Assembly: GCA_003254925.1 (NCBI GenBank)
Contig: QANZ01007292.1
Span: forward strand, 105,780 to 169,779
Source of the DNA: Chamaecrista fasciculata
Lineage: Eukaryota; Streptophyta; Magnoliopsida; Fabales; Fabaceae
Length of the DNA: 64,000 nucleotides
Reading direction: 5' to 3'
Position numbers and translations under genes: made by a program
In this document: positions 35,201 to 48,800 of the stretch, piece by piece
Numbering within the stretch: the first letter of the stretch is position 1
Layout of the letters: every line of letters begins with the position of its first letter
Notes under the pieces: model-generated
Database searches by the model: none
What the model saw: only the letters and a program-made list of their open reading frames with translations
What the model was told of the DNA's origin: nothing

Positions 35201-38200
35201 CCGAACAGCCTTGCTGTTGTTTACATAATGGTCACAGTCAAGATTGAGAATGAAGGGAGCATTTGTGAGTACAGCTGACACTCTCACCTGTATGAAACAA
35301 AACAAATGTCAATCATTATGAAATCTTGTTGCACTTGTGACATTTTATTACTTCAAAATCTATCCGCACCAGCGCATTTTCAGCACCGGCTTTCTTGTGG
35401 TGTTGGTAGCCTGGCCTTTTCTCTCTAGAAACATAGACCAGCCTAGGAAGCACATTTCCCTCTAAATCAAGGGCACCATTGTGTCCAAGGAAAACCTGAA
35501 AAGGAGAAACACTTGAAAATTCAGTTTTGAGAATAAGCAAAGCAGCCTATGAAAATTATATTGTAGCATGCACTTACTGAGATTTTATCAAACATCAAAA
35601 GTATGAAGGTACCTGAATCATGCCAGGATGATCGCGAGTTTTATTTCCGGGCCAAGGTGTTCCATCTTGCATAACCCATCCTTCATCTGGTGTTTTCTGA
35701 GCCTTTGATACCAAAGAATTAACCCTTACTTTATACTCCTCATAATCTCTCTGGAAGATTCAAAAGGTAATAATCATTACAAGTCAACTCTAAGATACTC
35801 AATTTGAAGTCATACATACATAACTCACAAGATAGAAAGATTCAGATGCTTACTTTCATTGCTCTACGTTCTTTCACAAAAGAAGGCTGTATTTTATCCT
35901 TCAGATAGTCAATCTTCTGAGAGAAGTAAAATTCGGGTGCTCGTGGTTCAATTGCATATTTCTTACAAAATGGCACCCACTTCCTTGCAAATTCAGCTGT
36001 CTCGACCAGCGATTCAAATGTTAGCATGGCTGCACCATCATCTGACACATAACAGGATACTTTATCTACAGGATAGTCCACAGCAAGAATAGAAAGAACT
36101 GTATTGGCTGTGATCAATGGTGGTTCTTTCAAAGGGTCAACTGTACTGACAAAGAAATCCACAGGAGCAAGCTCATTGGGTTCACCCTCTCTTTCAAACC
36201 TGTCATGGCATTATAGATATATATGAGAATTAATTATAGGCTAAATTACTTTTGTTGGTAGATAATTAGGAGAGCCTATACAGGAGAAAGAGCAAATGCT
36301 GTAGTGTATAAGGGTATGATGTGTAAATCGGTTAGCTCAGCTGAATTCAGTTAGAAGTCTGTTGTATAGTTAGTCTGTTAGGAGTTTTACTGCATTGCAT
36401 TTCAGTCCCTGAAGACTAACTTCAATAATACAATTCATTCTTTCTCTATTTCCATTTCCTTCACATAGTGGTCAGTATAGCCAGCATAATGGATGAAGGC
36501 ATAATATAAGTGGAAGCTAACGAGAAGAGTTTCAGAAGTTAGTCAGGCTCATAGTTAACAATATGGGGCTGAGTTAGGATATTTTCTTTCTTTTCATGTT
36601 TCTATTTTACTAAGTTTTATGGACTGTAACTCTGTATTTTGATAGAGAACTTGATGTTCCTGACATAAGTCCTCAGAAAATTTCAATATGCATGCTTCAT
36701 GCTACTAAACCTAGGTGCATGACTCATGCATATTCAAACTATCATGACAACATATGGTATACTTACAGAAGTTAAATGACAAGGACAAAAAAATTTTATG
36801 GACTCAATTATAAACTTTTAAACAAGGACAAAAATAAAATTGATTGAGACCCTAGGGAAAAACAAAATAGTTTCACCTTAATTATATCATAGTTGACATT
36901 TAACCAAAATACTAGTAGGTGAAGGTTCAGTTAAGGAAATGAGAGGCAACAAGTCAAGTAAATGATTGGTTTGATTGATATCTTTAACAAATTACCCAAC
37001 TTAGAACAGTCATTCAATGGATCAAGATACTAAAAACATGCCTATTTTACTACAAAATGATTTTAAGTTAAAAACCATCTTTAAAACACAGGCACAATGT
37101 TCCCACACATTTTAAAGCTTCTAGCATTTTACCTTGCTGACAATCTGTCAAGGTAGGTTTCCCTATTAATGGGACACCATTTAGGGAACTGATCTAACAC
37201 CCATGAATATGCAAACCAAATCTCACAGATGACAGATGTTATCCACAGAGGATAAGCACTATCAACAGGATTTGTTACTCGATAATGGAAGAAAAGACCC
37301 AGGATTATCAGTCGCATAATGATCACAATTCTGTATGGTGTGAGTTTGGATTTTGAGATTGGAATAATTCTTGAAAGTGGCTCAGCACCATCTGAGGGCC
37401 TGCAAAAAAGCAAAATCAGCATGTAAATTAGGATAAATATATAATCCAATATGATGGATTTAAAACTAAAAGAGCTAGGTAATGACAATCATAAATACAT
37501 GAAAGTATCAATAACTAAATAAGTATATGGCTTATAAAGATTTGATAAAAATTAACAATTACTATTGCACCCAGGTAGAAATTATGGAACTAGAAAACTG
37601 TCTTTCTACTCTGATTTTTCCTTGAGCACTTGAGCTTTTGCATAAGTGGTTGTATCTTATTTATGGCTTCTTTTGAATTTGACCAAGACAGAATCCAAAA
37701 GTTCTTTTGTCTAAAAGATTTTTATTTTCCCTTTCAATCAATTTTGAGAGCAATGGTATTAGTTATTACAATATAAATAGAAATTGTACACTTTAGGAAT
37801 CTTTTACTTCTCATTGAACTTACTGTATTTCTTCCATCTGCTGCTCTGCTGGAACTGGGGCATCAGTTTCAGTCTTAGGTGCATCTTTTTTTCCCTTTTT
37901 CTTCTTGTTCTTTTTATCCTTGTCCTTCCAACTCTCCACTCTATTTTTCCAGATTGAATTCCCAGATTCATGATTTAATTCTACAAGAAAAACAATGTAA
38001 TGATCAGTCATTACACATAGAATAAATTGTACTACAAAATTTTGGGTTGAAGTCTATCTCTCACCACTTTCCACTGTGGAAACTGTACTGACATGTCTAG
38101 CATGGAGTCCAACATCCTGTGGAATTCAAGGAGAAATTGTAAATGCAATTGTAAACATCCTAGTACAATATTTATAAGTTCTGACAAAATGCCATGACAA

Positions 38201-40054
38201 CAAAATTTCATAATAATATCAATGTTATGAAACCTACATCCGGACTCAAGAATAAATGCGGCTCGATTTAGAGTTTTGGATCATTTAGGAGGTTGACCCG
38301 TTTTGGATCATCTAGAACTGTTTTGGAAAACTGGCTGAGTCACAGTATTTTTTTTAAGATCTTTTTCATTGATTTGATTAGTCAAATGAAAAAAAATAAT
38401 ATGAAGCTCAATATAAAACGTTGCAAATATATTAGAACAAAGAAAAATTTTCTTTTCACTCAATTAGAGTCTAATTACTACTTGCATCTATAAGGTGCAG
38501 TGCTAATAGTGAGTCAATACCTGAGGATTACTGAGCTCATCAGGATTGGCAGCAGCCACGGTGGGTTGTTTGTCTGAAACCTCTATCTCATCATTGTCCA
38601 CTGTTCTTTCTATTATTTTACAAAAGGAGGGAAAAAAAGAAATAGGAATCAGGATATTTTCACTAAAAACAAGAGAATATTTAATGAAGACATGTATTTT
38701 TTGTTAGAAAAAAAAAAAAGGAAGTCATTTCTTAAATCAAAATATTACTCTTCCCTTCCTTTCCCTTTTTCAATTAGTGTCATATAGATTAATTTCTATT
38801 CTATTAATTTGGTCTCTTTGAATGAATGTCCGATAACCCTGGGTTACTTAGAAATCTAGTTGTCTACATAGCGACAACAGAAATTATGTGTAGGTTAAAC
38901 AACTCAATTACTCCATAAAGTTTCATTCAAATTTTAATTTAGTCCCTCAGCTTAAAAGTTTGTAATTGAACATTAAAATTTTGAATATTTCTATAACTTT
39001 GTCAGAATTAAATCCTTCAATGAATTGGAAAAGTGTTCAATTTATGATTTAATCATTTTAAGCCGTCAAACAGATGATAGAATTAAATGAAATAATAAAT
39101 ATTAATTATTAAGAATTTTAAATATAAATGATATATGAAATATAAACATTAGAATTATAATCATATAAAAAAATATAAGTTGATAATTTATCACAAATAA
39201 GTAATGTTACAATACAATAATCTATAAAATTGATAACAAAACAATTTTTGAGAAATTAAATTGAAAAAATATTAATATGTGAAGGATCAACATAGAATGT
39301 TAATAATTTAATTGAACTGCATGGTTCTTTAGCGGTTCATCAGTCTGGTCCACTTTTAACAACATTGAAATAAGTTTCTTTTTTAGTTATTCTTACATTT
39401 AATAATTTCTAGAAAAATAATATATCTTATATTATATGGCTCCACCCATTTCTGGTCATCCATCCGTGTTTAAAACTATAGTCTATGAATTAAAAATAAG
39501 AGAAAATTTACTATTTGGTCTCTCTTTCTTTACTAAGTTAACAATTTAATCCCTTATTTATTTTACATATATATTTGCGTGCCCGTTAGGGCACGCAAAG
39601 CCCTTAGTATATATATATATTGATTTTATTAATAAAAATCTTAAAAATAGTTTTTTTTTTTTTTTACAAAATCACAAGTTTAATTATTGATGATCTTTCG
39701 AAACTCAATATAATTGAGGCATATTTTGGACAAAAGGTAAAGTTGAAAGTTTTATGTATTTTAATGATAAGAGTGTGTTTGAGCATGATTACTAGGTGGC
39801 ATGACATTCCAATTTGCAGGTAGCTAGGTGACTAAAAAAAGTAAAAACGAAAGAGGTTTGGTTTGTTTACCAGGTTGATAGGGAGTATTGCAGCTGAAGC
39901 AAGCTCTGCGACCCTCACTGAGTTGGTAATCCAAACAAGACTTGCAAATTGGGAAATCGCAGTGACGACAAGCAACAAACACATCTCCTTGGGCATTAAC
40001 ACCCACTTGTTCCCCACAAGTATTGCACAGTGTAGGGAGTTTATGGTCCTCCAT
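32229..40054 (-). CDS. CESA8: Cellulose synthase A catalytic subunit, CESA8/IRX1 type
   Basis: Plasma-membrane UDP-glucose-dependent 1,4-beta-glucan synthase subunit; the CESA8 class makes secondary-wall cellulose in xylem with CESA4 and CESA7. Thirteen coding exons, minus strand: 40054-39871, 38609-38521, 38116-38065, 37980-37824, 37399-37133, 36199-35854, 35750-35613, 35495-35370, 35287-35075, 34851-34617, 34530-34331, 33637-33284, 32816-32229. They join in frame to 982 residues (Arabidopsis CESA8 is 985). Visible: RING-type zinc finger with Cys 10, 13, 29, 32, 37, 40, 52, 55; lysine-rich variable region; catalytic Asp in DDG (about 304), DCD (470-472), TED (678-680) and QVLRW (718-722); multiple C-terminal membrane helices; C-terminus DCIAIDC. 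No defects. Introns carry insertions at 33720-34007 and possibly 36245-36480. Confidence 0.97.
32950..33090. repeat. Three direct repeats in CESA8 intron 12
   Basis: The word ctttatatagaattyctagg followed by agacttctttata occurs at 32950-32982, 33029-33060 and, 5'-shortened, 33069-33090; aggaacaacaataa accompanies two of the units. A local tandem duplication, no function implied. Confidence 0.8.
33720..34007. mobile_element. Mutator-type palindromic element in CESA8 intron 11
   Basis: Ends GAGAAAACCTACTATTTGGT and, inverted, ACCAAATAGTAGGGTTTCTC. Flanks aaggtttta (33711-33719) and aagatttta (34008-34016) form a 9-bp duplication with one mismatch. Non-coding, 288 bp, inside the intron and well clear of both splice sites. 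Confidence 0.8.
36245..36480. mobile_element. Possible LTR remnant in CESA8 intron 5
   Basis: The stretch resembles the downstream part of copia-type LTRs (gttaggagttttactgcattg…caataatacaattcattctttctctatttcc). No matching second LTR, primer site or duplication was found. If real it is a broken, old solo remnant. Confidence 0.3.
38930..39600. repeat. Truncated ggtcc-type arms in CESA8 intron 1
   Basis: Single arms with tttagtccctcagctt (about 38938) and tttggtctctctttctttac (about 39515) lie in the 1.26-kb first intron. Neither has a facing partner. A TA microsatellite lies near 39608. Confidence 0.45.
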
Positions 40055-40420
40055 GAGTCTGTCTTCAATGTAGTGAAAGAGAGAATTAAGAGGAGATAGC
40101 AATAATAGGGGCCATTAGAGATGATGGTATAAGAATAAGAGGAAAGGGAGGGTATGGTGGCGATGGTGGTGGTGGGTTGTTTTCCAGAGGTTGAAGAGTT
40201 AGACTCATCATCATTCTTTACAGCTTTACAAGAGAAACAGAGAAACAGATTTGGAGGAATAATTGCGGGATGATGAAGCAAAAGAGAGTGTCTCGCGGTT
40301 GGGGGAGGTACATTTGACAATCCCTGCAAACTCTCTTGAGGGCCACTCTCCAACGTGAAAAAACAGTTATCATGGGAATCTTTTTTTTTTTCAAGATAAT
40401 AGTAGGTAAATTGATTTTTT

Positions 40421-41503
40421 GCCAAAACCTCAAATTGGTCCCTTTTGTATGGGGTAAGTTTCAAATTGATCCCTTATATTTTATTTATTTCAAATTGATC
40501 CTTAGTGTTTCTAAAAGGAAACAAGAAATGGAGGACGTTAATGCAAAGTAAAAGGGAAATATAAGAGGACGATAATTACAGGATTCAAGCAGGATAGATG
40601 AAATAAAGACAGGCTTCAGGGTTTTTTTTGATAAAAAAGTGTCGCTTAAACCAAAAGGAAAATTCTACCGCACTTCTATAAGACTCGCTTTATTGTATGG
40701 TACTGAGAGTTGGGCGATAAAAGGGAAGAATGAGTAGAAATTCAACGTGACTGAAATGAGAATGCTTCGATGGATGTGTGGTCATACTATAAAAGACAAA
40801 ATCAGGAATGAGATCATCAGAGAGAAGCTAGAGTAGCACCCATGGTAGAGAAATTGGTTGAAACACATCTCAGGTGGTTCGGGCATACAAAGAAGACCTG
40901 TAGAGGCCCCACTACGCAGAGTTGACCAAATGGTTGATTATCCTATAACTCGGGGAAGAGGAAGACCAAAGAAAACTATCCACGAAACTATCCGGAAAGA
41001 TTTATCTATCAATAACCTAACCATTGACATGTACAAAGATAGAACGTGTTGGAGTCAGTTGACTCATATAGCCGACCCCACCTAGTGGAAAAAGGCTTGG
41101 TTGTTGTTGTTTTTGTTGTAGTTGTTCATCCTTCACGTTTCTATAATTTCTCAATTGATCCCAAATTTATTTTAGAGATGCTATTTGATCTTATTTATTA
41201 ACGATTTCAATTGGGTAGAGAAACTTCAACAGTTGGCACATAATTTCAAATCCATTGCATTTGAACTTAAAACGAGAGAGATATGATTAACTTCACTTGA
41301 TTTAACATTGTTTATTAGCAACCCCCAAAGTACTCTTTAACATAAACACATAAGTGCGTAACTTTGAATTTGTCAAATTCGAATTAAAAACGAGAAAAAT
41401 ATAACTATATTCAATATTTTTTAGACCAATTTAAAAAATTAAAAAACATATAAGACTAATATAAAATAAATGAAACGTAAGAAACTAATTTAAAATTTTG
41501 GCC
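40421..41503. mobile_element. Mutator-type palindromic element carrying a LINE insertion
   Basis: Left arm GCCAAAACCTCAAATTGGTCCC with repeated ttcaaattgatcc words; right arm ends ctaatttaaaattttggcc. The flank tgatttttt is present on both sides (40412-40420 and 41504-41512), a perfect 9-bp duplication. The interior after the LINE holds the conserved motif with GCATTTGAACTTAAAACGAG (41233-41291) shared with 50725-51264, 62445-63839 and 17125-17415. It begins only about 370 bp upstream of the CESA8 start codon. Confidence 0.8.
40514..41129 (+). mobile_element. 5'-truncated LINE (RTE/L1-like reverse transcriptase end)
   Basis: Frames on the plus strand read …YGTESWAIKGKNE…NVTEMRMLRWMCGHTIKDKIRNEIIREK…, then VDQM…PITRGRGRPKKTIHETIRKD…DRTCWSQLTHIADPT, the C-terminal end of plant non-LTR reverse transcriptases. 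The reading changes frame at least twice and an in-frame stop follows the REKLE block, so it is dead. It ends in a GTT-rich tail (ttggttgttgttgtttttg). Flanks ccttagtgtttcta (40500-40513) and ccttcacgtttcta (41130-41143) are a likely 14-bp duplication (11 matches). Confidence 0.8.
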
Positions 41504-41908
41504 TGATTTTTTTTACCTCTGAAATTGTATAGTCGACATATAATCCTTGAATAATAAGAAAATACAAATCAATCTAAAATACCTTAATTTAAAATATTTA
41601 AAATATATGAAAGAGAGAAAAATAAGAAATTAATCCTTCATTGCCTTCAAATAGAACTTATGGTGGACTTGGTTACTGTTTGGAAGAAACCATAGAACAA
41701 ATGTTTAAATATACAGTGCTTTGGGGTTTGTGAAATGTGCTGCCATGCTTGTGTAGGTTCACAAATTTGTATGTAAGATCATGGAATAAAACCACCTAAA
41801 ATTTTCTAGCAGTTCTTCAACTTGTTAAAAATTTGATGATTCCAAATTCCTGGATAACTTTAATAGATTGAACAGAATATTTTAAAATCAAATCAACCTA
41901 ATTACAAG
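41504..41908. other. Intergenic
   Basis: AT-rich, no feature called. Confidence 0.4.
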
Positions 41909-42338
41909 TAGGGATGATCATGGGTAGGGTACTATGATCCTCAGATTTTGACCTGGATGCGAATGGGTATCTAAATCAATCTTTATACCCACACCTGCTG
42001 GGTAGTCTAATCTCCATACCCGGATCCACACCCGAAAAAATTTTAAAATAAATTATTTTTATTAATATAAAATTTATATTTATCCAACTTTTCACATCTA
42101 TAACTACTAAACTTAAAAAAATAAATAATAAATATGAATGTATTATTAAAATATTCCAATATTTATGAAACATTTAATGTTTTCAATAAAAAGTGTTAAA
42201 GTATTATATTTCTTATATATAAAAATAAATATTTATTATTATTGATAAAGTATGAGTAGGATACAGGTAGGGTACCACCATACTCGGATCCGAACTCATT
42301 CAGGTTGGGCCCGAGTCCAGATATTTTGATCATCCCTA
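41909..42338. mobile_element. hAT-type MITE
   Basis: Perfect 12-bp terminal inverted repeats TAGGGATGATCA/TGATCATCCCTA. Sub-terminal words gggtagggta and ggtagggtacc are also inverted (ccatactcggatcc against ccatacccggatcc). Flanks attacaag and attataaa form an 8-bp duplication with two mismatches. 430 bp, AT-rich centre, no coding capacity. Confidence 0.8.
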
Positions 42339-42850
42339 ATTATAAAGCATGGGACGAATGTTCATATTCTAATTTATTTTTGAACGATCAACTTTGATAT
42401 TACAAGAGTCAACAAAATTCATTGTTTTTTTTTCTTTTTGGGTTCATTTGGACATGTTTACATATGTCTATGGAAGCCTGATTTATTAAGCTTCCGAGGG
42501 AAAAGGTGTATGATCTAAAATTCAACTAGATCGTTAACACTTTAAACTTTTAAAATACTTTAAAATTTGAGCTTCAAAACTTTTAAGATATGATAATGTC
42601 ATAATGTTTAATTTAATGTTTTTGTACAAAAGAACATAAAACGGCATCATTTTTCCCGGAAGACATCCCTCAAGTAGGAGGAAGCTACAGATATAAGCTT
42701 AGGTAAATCCCTATCAGTAGAACAGAGTACATTCCTAAGATTTTGCAACCATTGGTGTTCACTACTTCTGTGAAAACTGTCACAATATAGCTTTATTTCT
42801 TCTACACAGGAATTGGAAAATACATGGTCATCCCACTTTCATCATGTCTA
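42339..42850. other. Intergenic, 3' flank of the WD40 gene
   Basis: Contains the probable 3' untranslated region of the gene ending at 42851. No other feature. Confidence 0.45.
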
Positions 42851-45800
42851 TCATGATACAGAATAGACCTTTACAAATTTTGATGTATCACAAATAACAA
42901 GGTTTTCCGTTACAGCTGGGAGTGTACAGAGCCAATTAACCTGTCAAAATATCAGTAAAATAAAGCCATGTATTAGGAAAAAGAAAAGTTATGATGAAAA
43001 AAGGCTAAAATAAACTCCATGAACTTTAGTACTATACAACAAATTTTGATGTAAATTTTTTATTTTGTGCAAATATCCTCTTTTGTTAAAGGGTGAGCCT
43101 TGGCGCAATGGTAAGGTTGCTGCCTAGTGACCAAGAGGCCACAGGTTCAAATCCTGAAAACAGCCTCTCCGCACAAGCAAGGGTAAGGCTGCGTACATCT
43201 TGACCCTCCCCACCTAGTGGGAGCCTCGTGCACTGGGCCGCCCTTTTATCCTCTTTTGTTAAGATTTTAATTCAAGAAAAGTCAAATTTGTAGTGTATTT
43301 CATATTGATTCAAACTTAAACTTAAAATTAATTATTATTGTAATCAACAGTAGGCAAAAAAATAAAATAAAAATTCAATTTTCCTAATGAAAATTTTAAA
43401 GAAGGTATTTGCAAAAAAATTAAAAGTTCATGAAAATTTTTGTCACTTTTCAAAGTTCATGGGCTTTTCAGAGTGACTAAAGTTCAAAGGAGTTTTGTGC
43501 ATTTTAGCCATGAAAATATAACAGAACATACCTTTTTGGGCAGAGTGATGCTCAGATGCAGGATATCACTATCGCAGTCACTTGATCCAGCGCCGAGATA
43601 TCTGGACCAATCCCATAGCTTCACTGATCTATCATTTCCACCTGATACTATGTATTTCCCTCTCTCTCCAAATAATGAAAATTCCCTGAATTTTCAAGTG
43701 GTTAGCACTTAGCACAAGTGAACTACTCTTACTATCATGCATAAAAGTAATTTGCTTACACGCAGGAAACAGCTGCCTTGTGGCCACCCAATGAGTAATC
43801 CAAATGTAACATCTTTCCATTTTGATTGGCATCAACATCGGTAGATGAACTGCCATCTTTTGATTTCGACTGAGATCCCTTCTGGTGTTTTGAGGAGCTT
43901 TTCGACTTTCTAGTAGCAAGGCCTGATTCAATATTAATCACATTAACAGCACCATCACCCCTGGCTACAGCACATACTTTGCCTAATTTATCCACCATGT
44001 CAACCTCAGGAACTGCTATAGAATGAATAAAGGCAGGATTGTAACACTGGTCTGCACTGGTAGAACCCGCCATGTCAGACAACCCTGCAATATGAAAAAC
44101 GCAGCAAAAACTAATAAGTGTAATTTTTTTTTTAATTTATTCTTCTTTTATTTCCCCTTTGTATCATAACTTTATTCTCTTAGTTACTTATTGTATTCTG
44201 TACAATATACACATACATATGTGTGTGTTATGCAGGTTGATAGAGGTCTATGAACAGAGCAAGAAATTTTATGAAAGAATATACCAAAATCCATAACTTC
44301 ATGTGAGCGCCCTTTGGAGAAGTCCCACATTAGAAGCTTTGAATCAAGACCTCCACTAAGAACTGAAAAGGTAAAATAATAATAAGAATACTAGCATTAA
44401 CTTGTCTAAATACATGGTGCCTTCATTTCAATATCATTAAGTAAAAATGTTCTATTAGCCCTTTAGGATTTTTTTTATTAGTAATTTTGAACACAGAAAA
44501 TAAAGTGTATGACTATTTTGTTTACCATTTATAAATAGTATTTTCAATACATTTTATTGGATGATTAGCTTTTCATCAGATATATAAAAGATTTTTGCAA
44601 AATTATAGAGCAACTGACTCAAGGTGGTATAATATCAGAGTTAAAATATAATCAGAACATTACCATATATGAATTAACAACAAATCCACAAAAAAAAATA
44701 ATCTTTAAAGAAAATGTTCCAAGTACTAAACTCTAGGACTCCAAAGCAGTGTTCTATGAAGCATGATCCTCCAGAGGACCACACAGAATAGAGCACTGCC
44801 CTTGAGCAGACAAGTTCAACTTCTCAGCACAAAGCAAGAGAACATGCTAAATAAAAAATGCAACAAAACTAGGAAATTTGTAGTATTTTTCTGTGCCCCT
44901 TGAACAGATACTAACTCTTTCCTGCATTCATAAATGGAATTAAAATGTAAATATCTGTATTTATGACAGTCTGACAAACATAGAAAAGCTCAGTTCTTGA
45001 CAGTTTGCCAGAGTGAAATGCTTATAATAAAACTATTTTAATTTTCAAAATGGAATACTTTCAAATGTTCATCATTCTTCGTGATGGTTTCTGTTTATAT
45101 GCAGATGTGGCCTCACAAGACTTATATTCAAATCAGAGAACGACCACACATTGAGGACATTGTACAGAAAAAGTTGCTGACCATCACAGTGCTAGAAGAC
45201 CAATAACAATAACTTCCAGTTTTGCTGACCTTTGGCATATATATTTGAGGTTCCTCATTATTAAGGAAATTTAAATCGCGTGAGTTAACGAAAATCAGCA
45301 GAAGCTCAGGCAGCTCGCAATATAAGTATATAACCATTCCAAGGAAAAAGGGTTGTCCCTTTTAATGTAAACACTCAACCAGTGCCAAATAGGACAACGT
45401 ATACATCACAGAGGAAAGACCTTTTACACAGCATATATTGTTCAATGTACCCTGTCACGAGCTTCAATGAAGAAATATGGTCAATTGCACATAGTACGAC
45501 AGGTGTTATTGAAGATCATATCTTTAATAATCTCCAGCAGCACACATGAACTATTTTCAACCAGCTTAATGGTCCTCACTCATGTACAAGAAAGAGTTGG
45601 TATGTAGTTTGATACAAATTCCTAGGACTGTTTCCAACCAGTTTAGATGTTCAACCAGTAAATGAATGCATTATGGATAGGCGACTGTTATATAACTTTA
45701 TCCAAGATGACCCCTAGAGATAAGAGTCATATCACATCATCATTGGAAGCCAGAAAGGGCACACCATGCAGGAGGGAGAGAGATTTGTATGTGAATGATG

Positions 45801-48800
45801 GTTTATAAGATAATACAAAAGTACAATACCTTCCCAAGATCTCCAAGGAAGAAATTGCACACTGCTACAAATCTAACAGCTAAAGGTCAAGGCAACATAA
45901 AAAAAAAATCAATTATAACAATCACCGATTACTGAAAATGATACAAGAAAATAAAAGAAACAGGAACAAAGAATGGTGAAGTGCCAAAGTGTGGATTGCT
46001 CACATAATACTATTCTTAGTTTTTAAAGATTTAGATTAATGGATCTCCCATCCTGTGTAGCTCAAAAGATAACGACTAGATTATATACAATATACAAGTA
46101 AATAAACGGATACACTTGTATGACCGGCTCGCAACGTTTTATATAGGCATTGCTGGCGAATATCAATTATCTGCAAAAGAGATTTTAAATAAACAGGGAA
46201 AAACATGAAAACATAGCACAACTAAGATATCATTAAATTCACAACTAGTGGAAATCGGAGACGACTTCCATGCTCTGATAATCAAAAACTGGACTTTCTC
46301 TAAGAAGATGGAGACATTCTTTTCAGATGTATAATCTCATCACAAGAGAGAGCATATCAACACTAATTACACAAAAGTAAAATTTAATAATGTGAAGTAC
46401 ACTTTTCTCGACTTTTGTTATTAGGTTTCCTAATAAAAAAGATGTAGCTAAAGCAATTTAAACAAAATTTCTGTGTTATATTTTCATTCAAAATCTTAAT
46501 TACAAACATGGCATCAATTGGATAACATGAAGTAACTAAAGATGTCAGAATACATTGGAAATGGCCAGACTTATGGAACTTGATGAAACAACATACCAAC
46601 TTGTCTGCTTAATTGTTCTCAAACTAAACTTTTTTGCCATGAATCCCTTCACTGTAATCCTTTCATAATTAACCGGCAACAAAGATAATAACTGAAAACA
46701 AAATACTCATAAAAGTTTCTAAAATATATATTGCATGAGTAAAGGGAACAAACCATGGATAAATGTGAGATACCTTTACATCACCACCATCATCGGCAGC
46801 AGCAAGAAAGGAAGACTTATTGTTGCATACAATCTGCGGAGCCAAAAAAATTATTTTATCAAAATAGTTGCTTTTGACAGATGAAGCAAGCTATAATACT
46901 TCTGTAGCATAAGCCAATATCATGACATACATGAAGCAGTATAAGATAAGCAGGGAAATTTTAAAATAACCAAATTCTCGTAAATCTTAACAAGCCATGT
47001 TGCTGAGATAAGCAGATGAAGTTTAGTATGGGAGCACAACTTTCAATAATAGTTCAACTGGGATTATTGCCTAAATTTCAATGACATTTTCTCTAAAAAT
47101 GAATCAACATAAGATATCAAAAGATACAAACATAAAATGCAATTATACACCAAACAAGTTGTTTCACATAATCATAAGGAAGTAAGAACTAACACATATG
47201 TATTAAGGGAATAACAACCAAGAGAGAGAAGGGGTGTGAATTCCAGTATGTAAATGCAAAACTACAAATATAGGCCAAATAAGTTTCTCCAAAATTAAAG
47301 TGCATAATTGGATCGTGCATGAAGTTAGGAGTCCAAAAAGTAATTTTCCATTTCTAGATGCCAAGGCACTTTCTAGTATACCTCAAAACAGGACAACATT
47401 CAAGTAATCTGGTAAATGTATGACTGTCATGACATAATACTCAAATACAAGGAATATCATTAACATTTACCTGATTTATATCATCTTTATTGTAACTGTA
47501 ACACTCCAGAGGCTTCCATGAGGTGGCCTTCAGAAAAGAAATACATATATATATATATAAGTGTACTAATAAAGCAATACAACTTGAAGAATAGATGAGA
47601 TACAAGAAATGAAGGTGGTTTGTGACAAACATCATAAACTTTGCATACTCTTTCTACACGGAAAATAAAAGTAGATAGAATTCAGAAAGTCAAACATGAC
47701 GCAGTTCCAAAGAGAAATTACCATATGCACGTCAAAACACTTGACTTCCTTTCCTGAGGAGACATAGAGGATTTCTTCATTCCCTGACTCAAATAAAAAA
47801 GTGTTTTCAGAAGTTGTAAGGAATCCACTGGAAGCAAACTACGAGTCACCAAACCATCAAAACTTTAATGCACTATATAGGATCCTCCATATAAAAATCA
47901 TACCAAAACTAAAATAGTACATTCAATTAGATTCTACTTAGGGTAAAATACTGCCCCCTCCCATAAAAGATGGATTAATTACAACTCCTTCCCTCTATTA
48001 TTAAAATATACTCAGACCTCCTTAAAATCTAAAACTCTGCTACAACTAAACCAAATTTGGACCTACTGTCAAGGGTTTTGTTTCCGTTTGCCTAACATAC
48101 TCTTCACAAGCCTCTATGTACACTGAGACCATTTTACTTGCAGGAGAATGGAAGATTTGTGACAATAAAAGCATTTCTTGATATTGTTACCAGCCACAAA
48201 TCTTCAATTTTAATTTCAAACTAAAGGTGTTCCTACATGGCTATTATTTTATAATTAATTAATTAATATAAGAAGTGCTATCCGCAATATCCTCACTTGG
48301 ACAAGGTTGAGAATGTTGTGAAGGAGGGAGACCCCCTCCTTACCCGGGAACAGTCCTAGGGTGTGGCTTGGTAGGATTGAAGTGAAGGCTCCTTCGTGTT
48401 TAGTCACGATCACTTAAGTAAGTAAGGTAAGGACTTATATTTAGTAAATATAGTATTGTTCTATTGAGCTCAAATCCCATCATCCTAGCTTTATTAGTAA
48501 ATAGGAGTTATTATGAAAGGAAGTAAACTAGCTAAGGACCAAATGGTTATTTTAGCCTACATGCATGTCATATTCCTTCCCTATTTCTATTCTCACGTTA
48601 CATGGGAGTTAATAAGGTATTTAAGTCATTGATATGTACACTAATATGCATTGAGGTCTAATAATCCAAATATGGTAGTTTCATGTGTATTAAAGGCAAA
48701 TGAATGAAATTAAAGGGATATAAGTTATATAGTGAGGGAGGTGAAGGGCATACGGATAGGAAATTGTAATTGCATATTTAAGGCATTTGAATAGAGAGCA

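Noticed and set aside
39832-40464. 210-residue minus-strand frame around CESA8 exon 1
   Set aside because: It is out of frame with the zinc finger exon and reads through its leader and intron edge; no domain.
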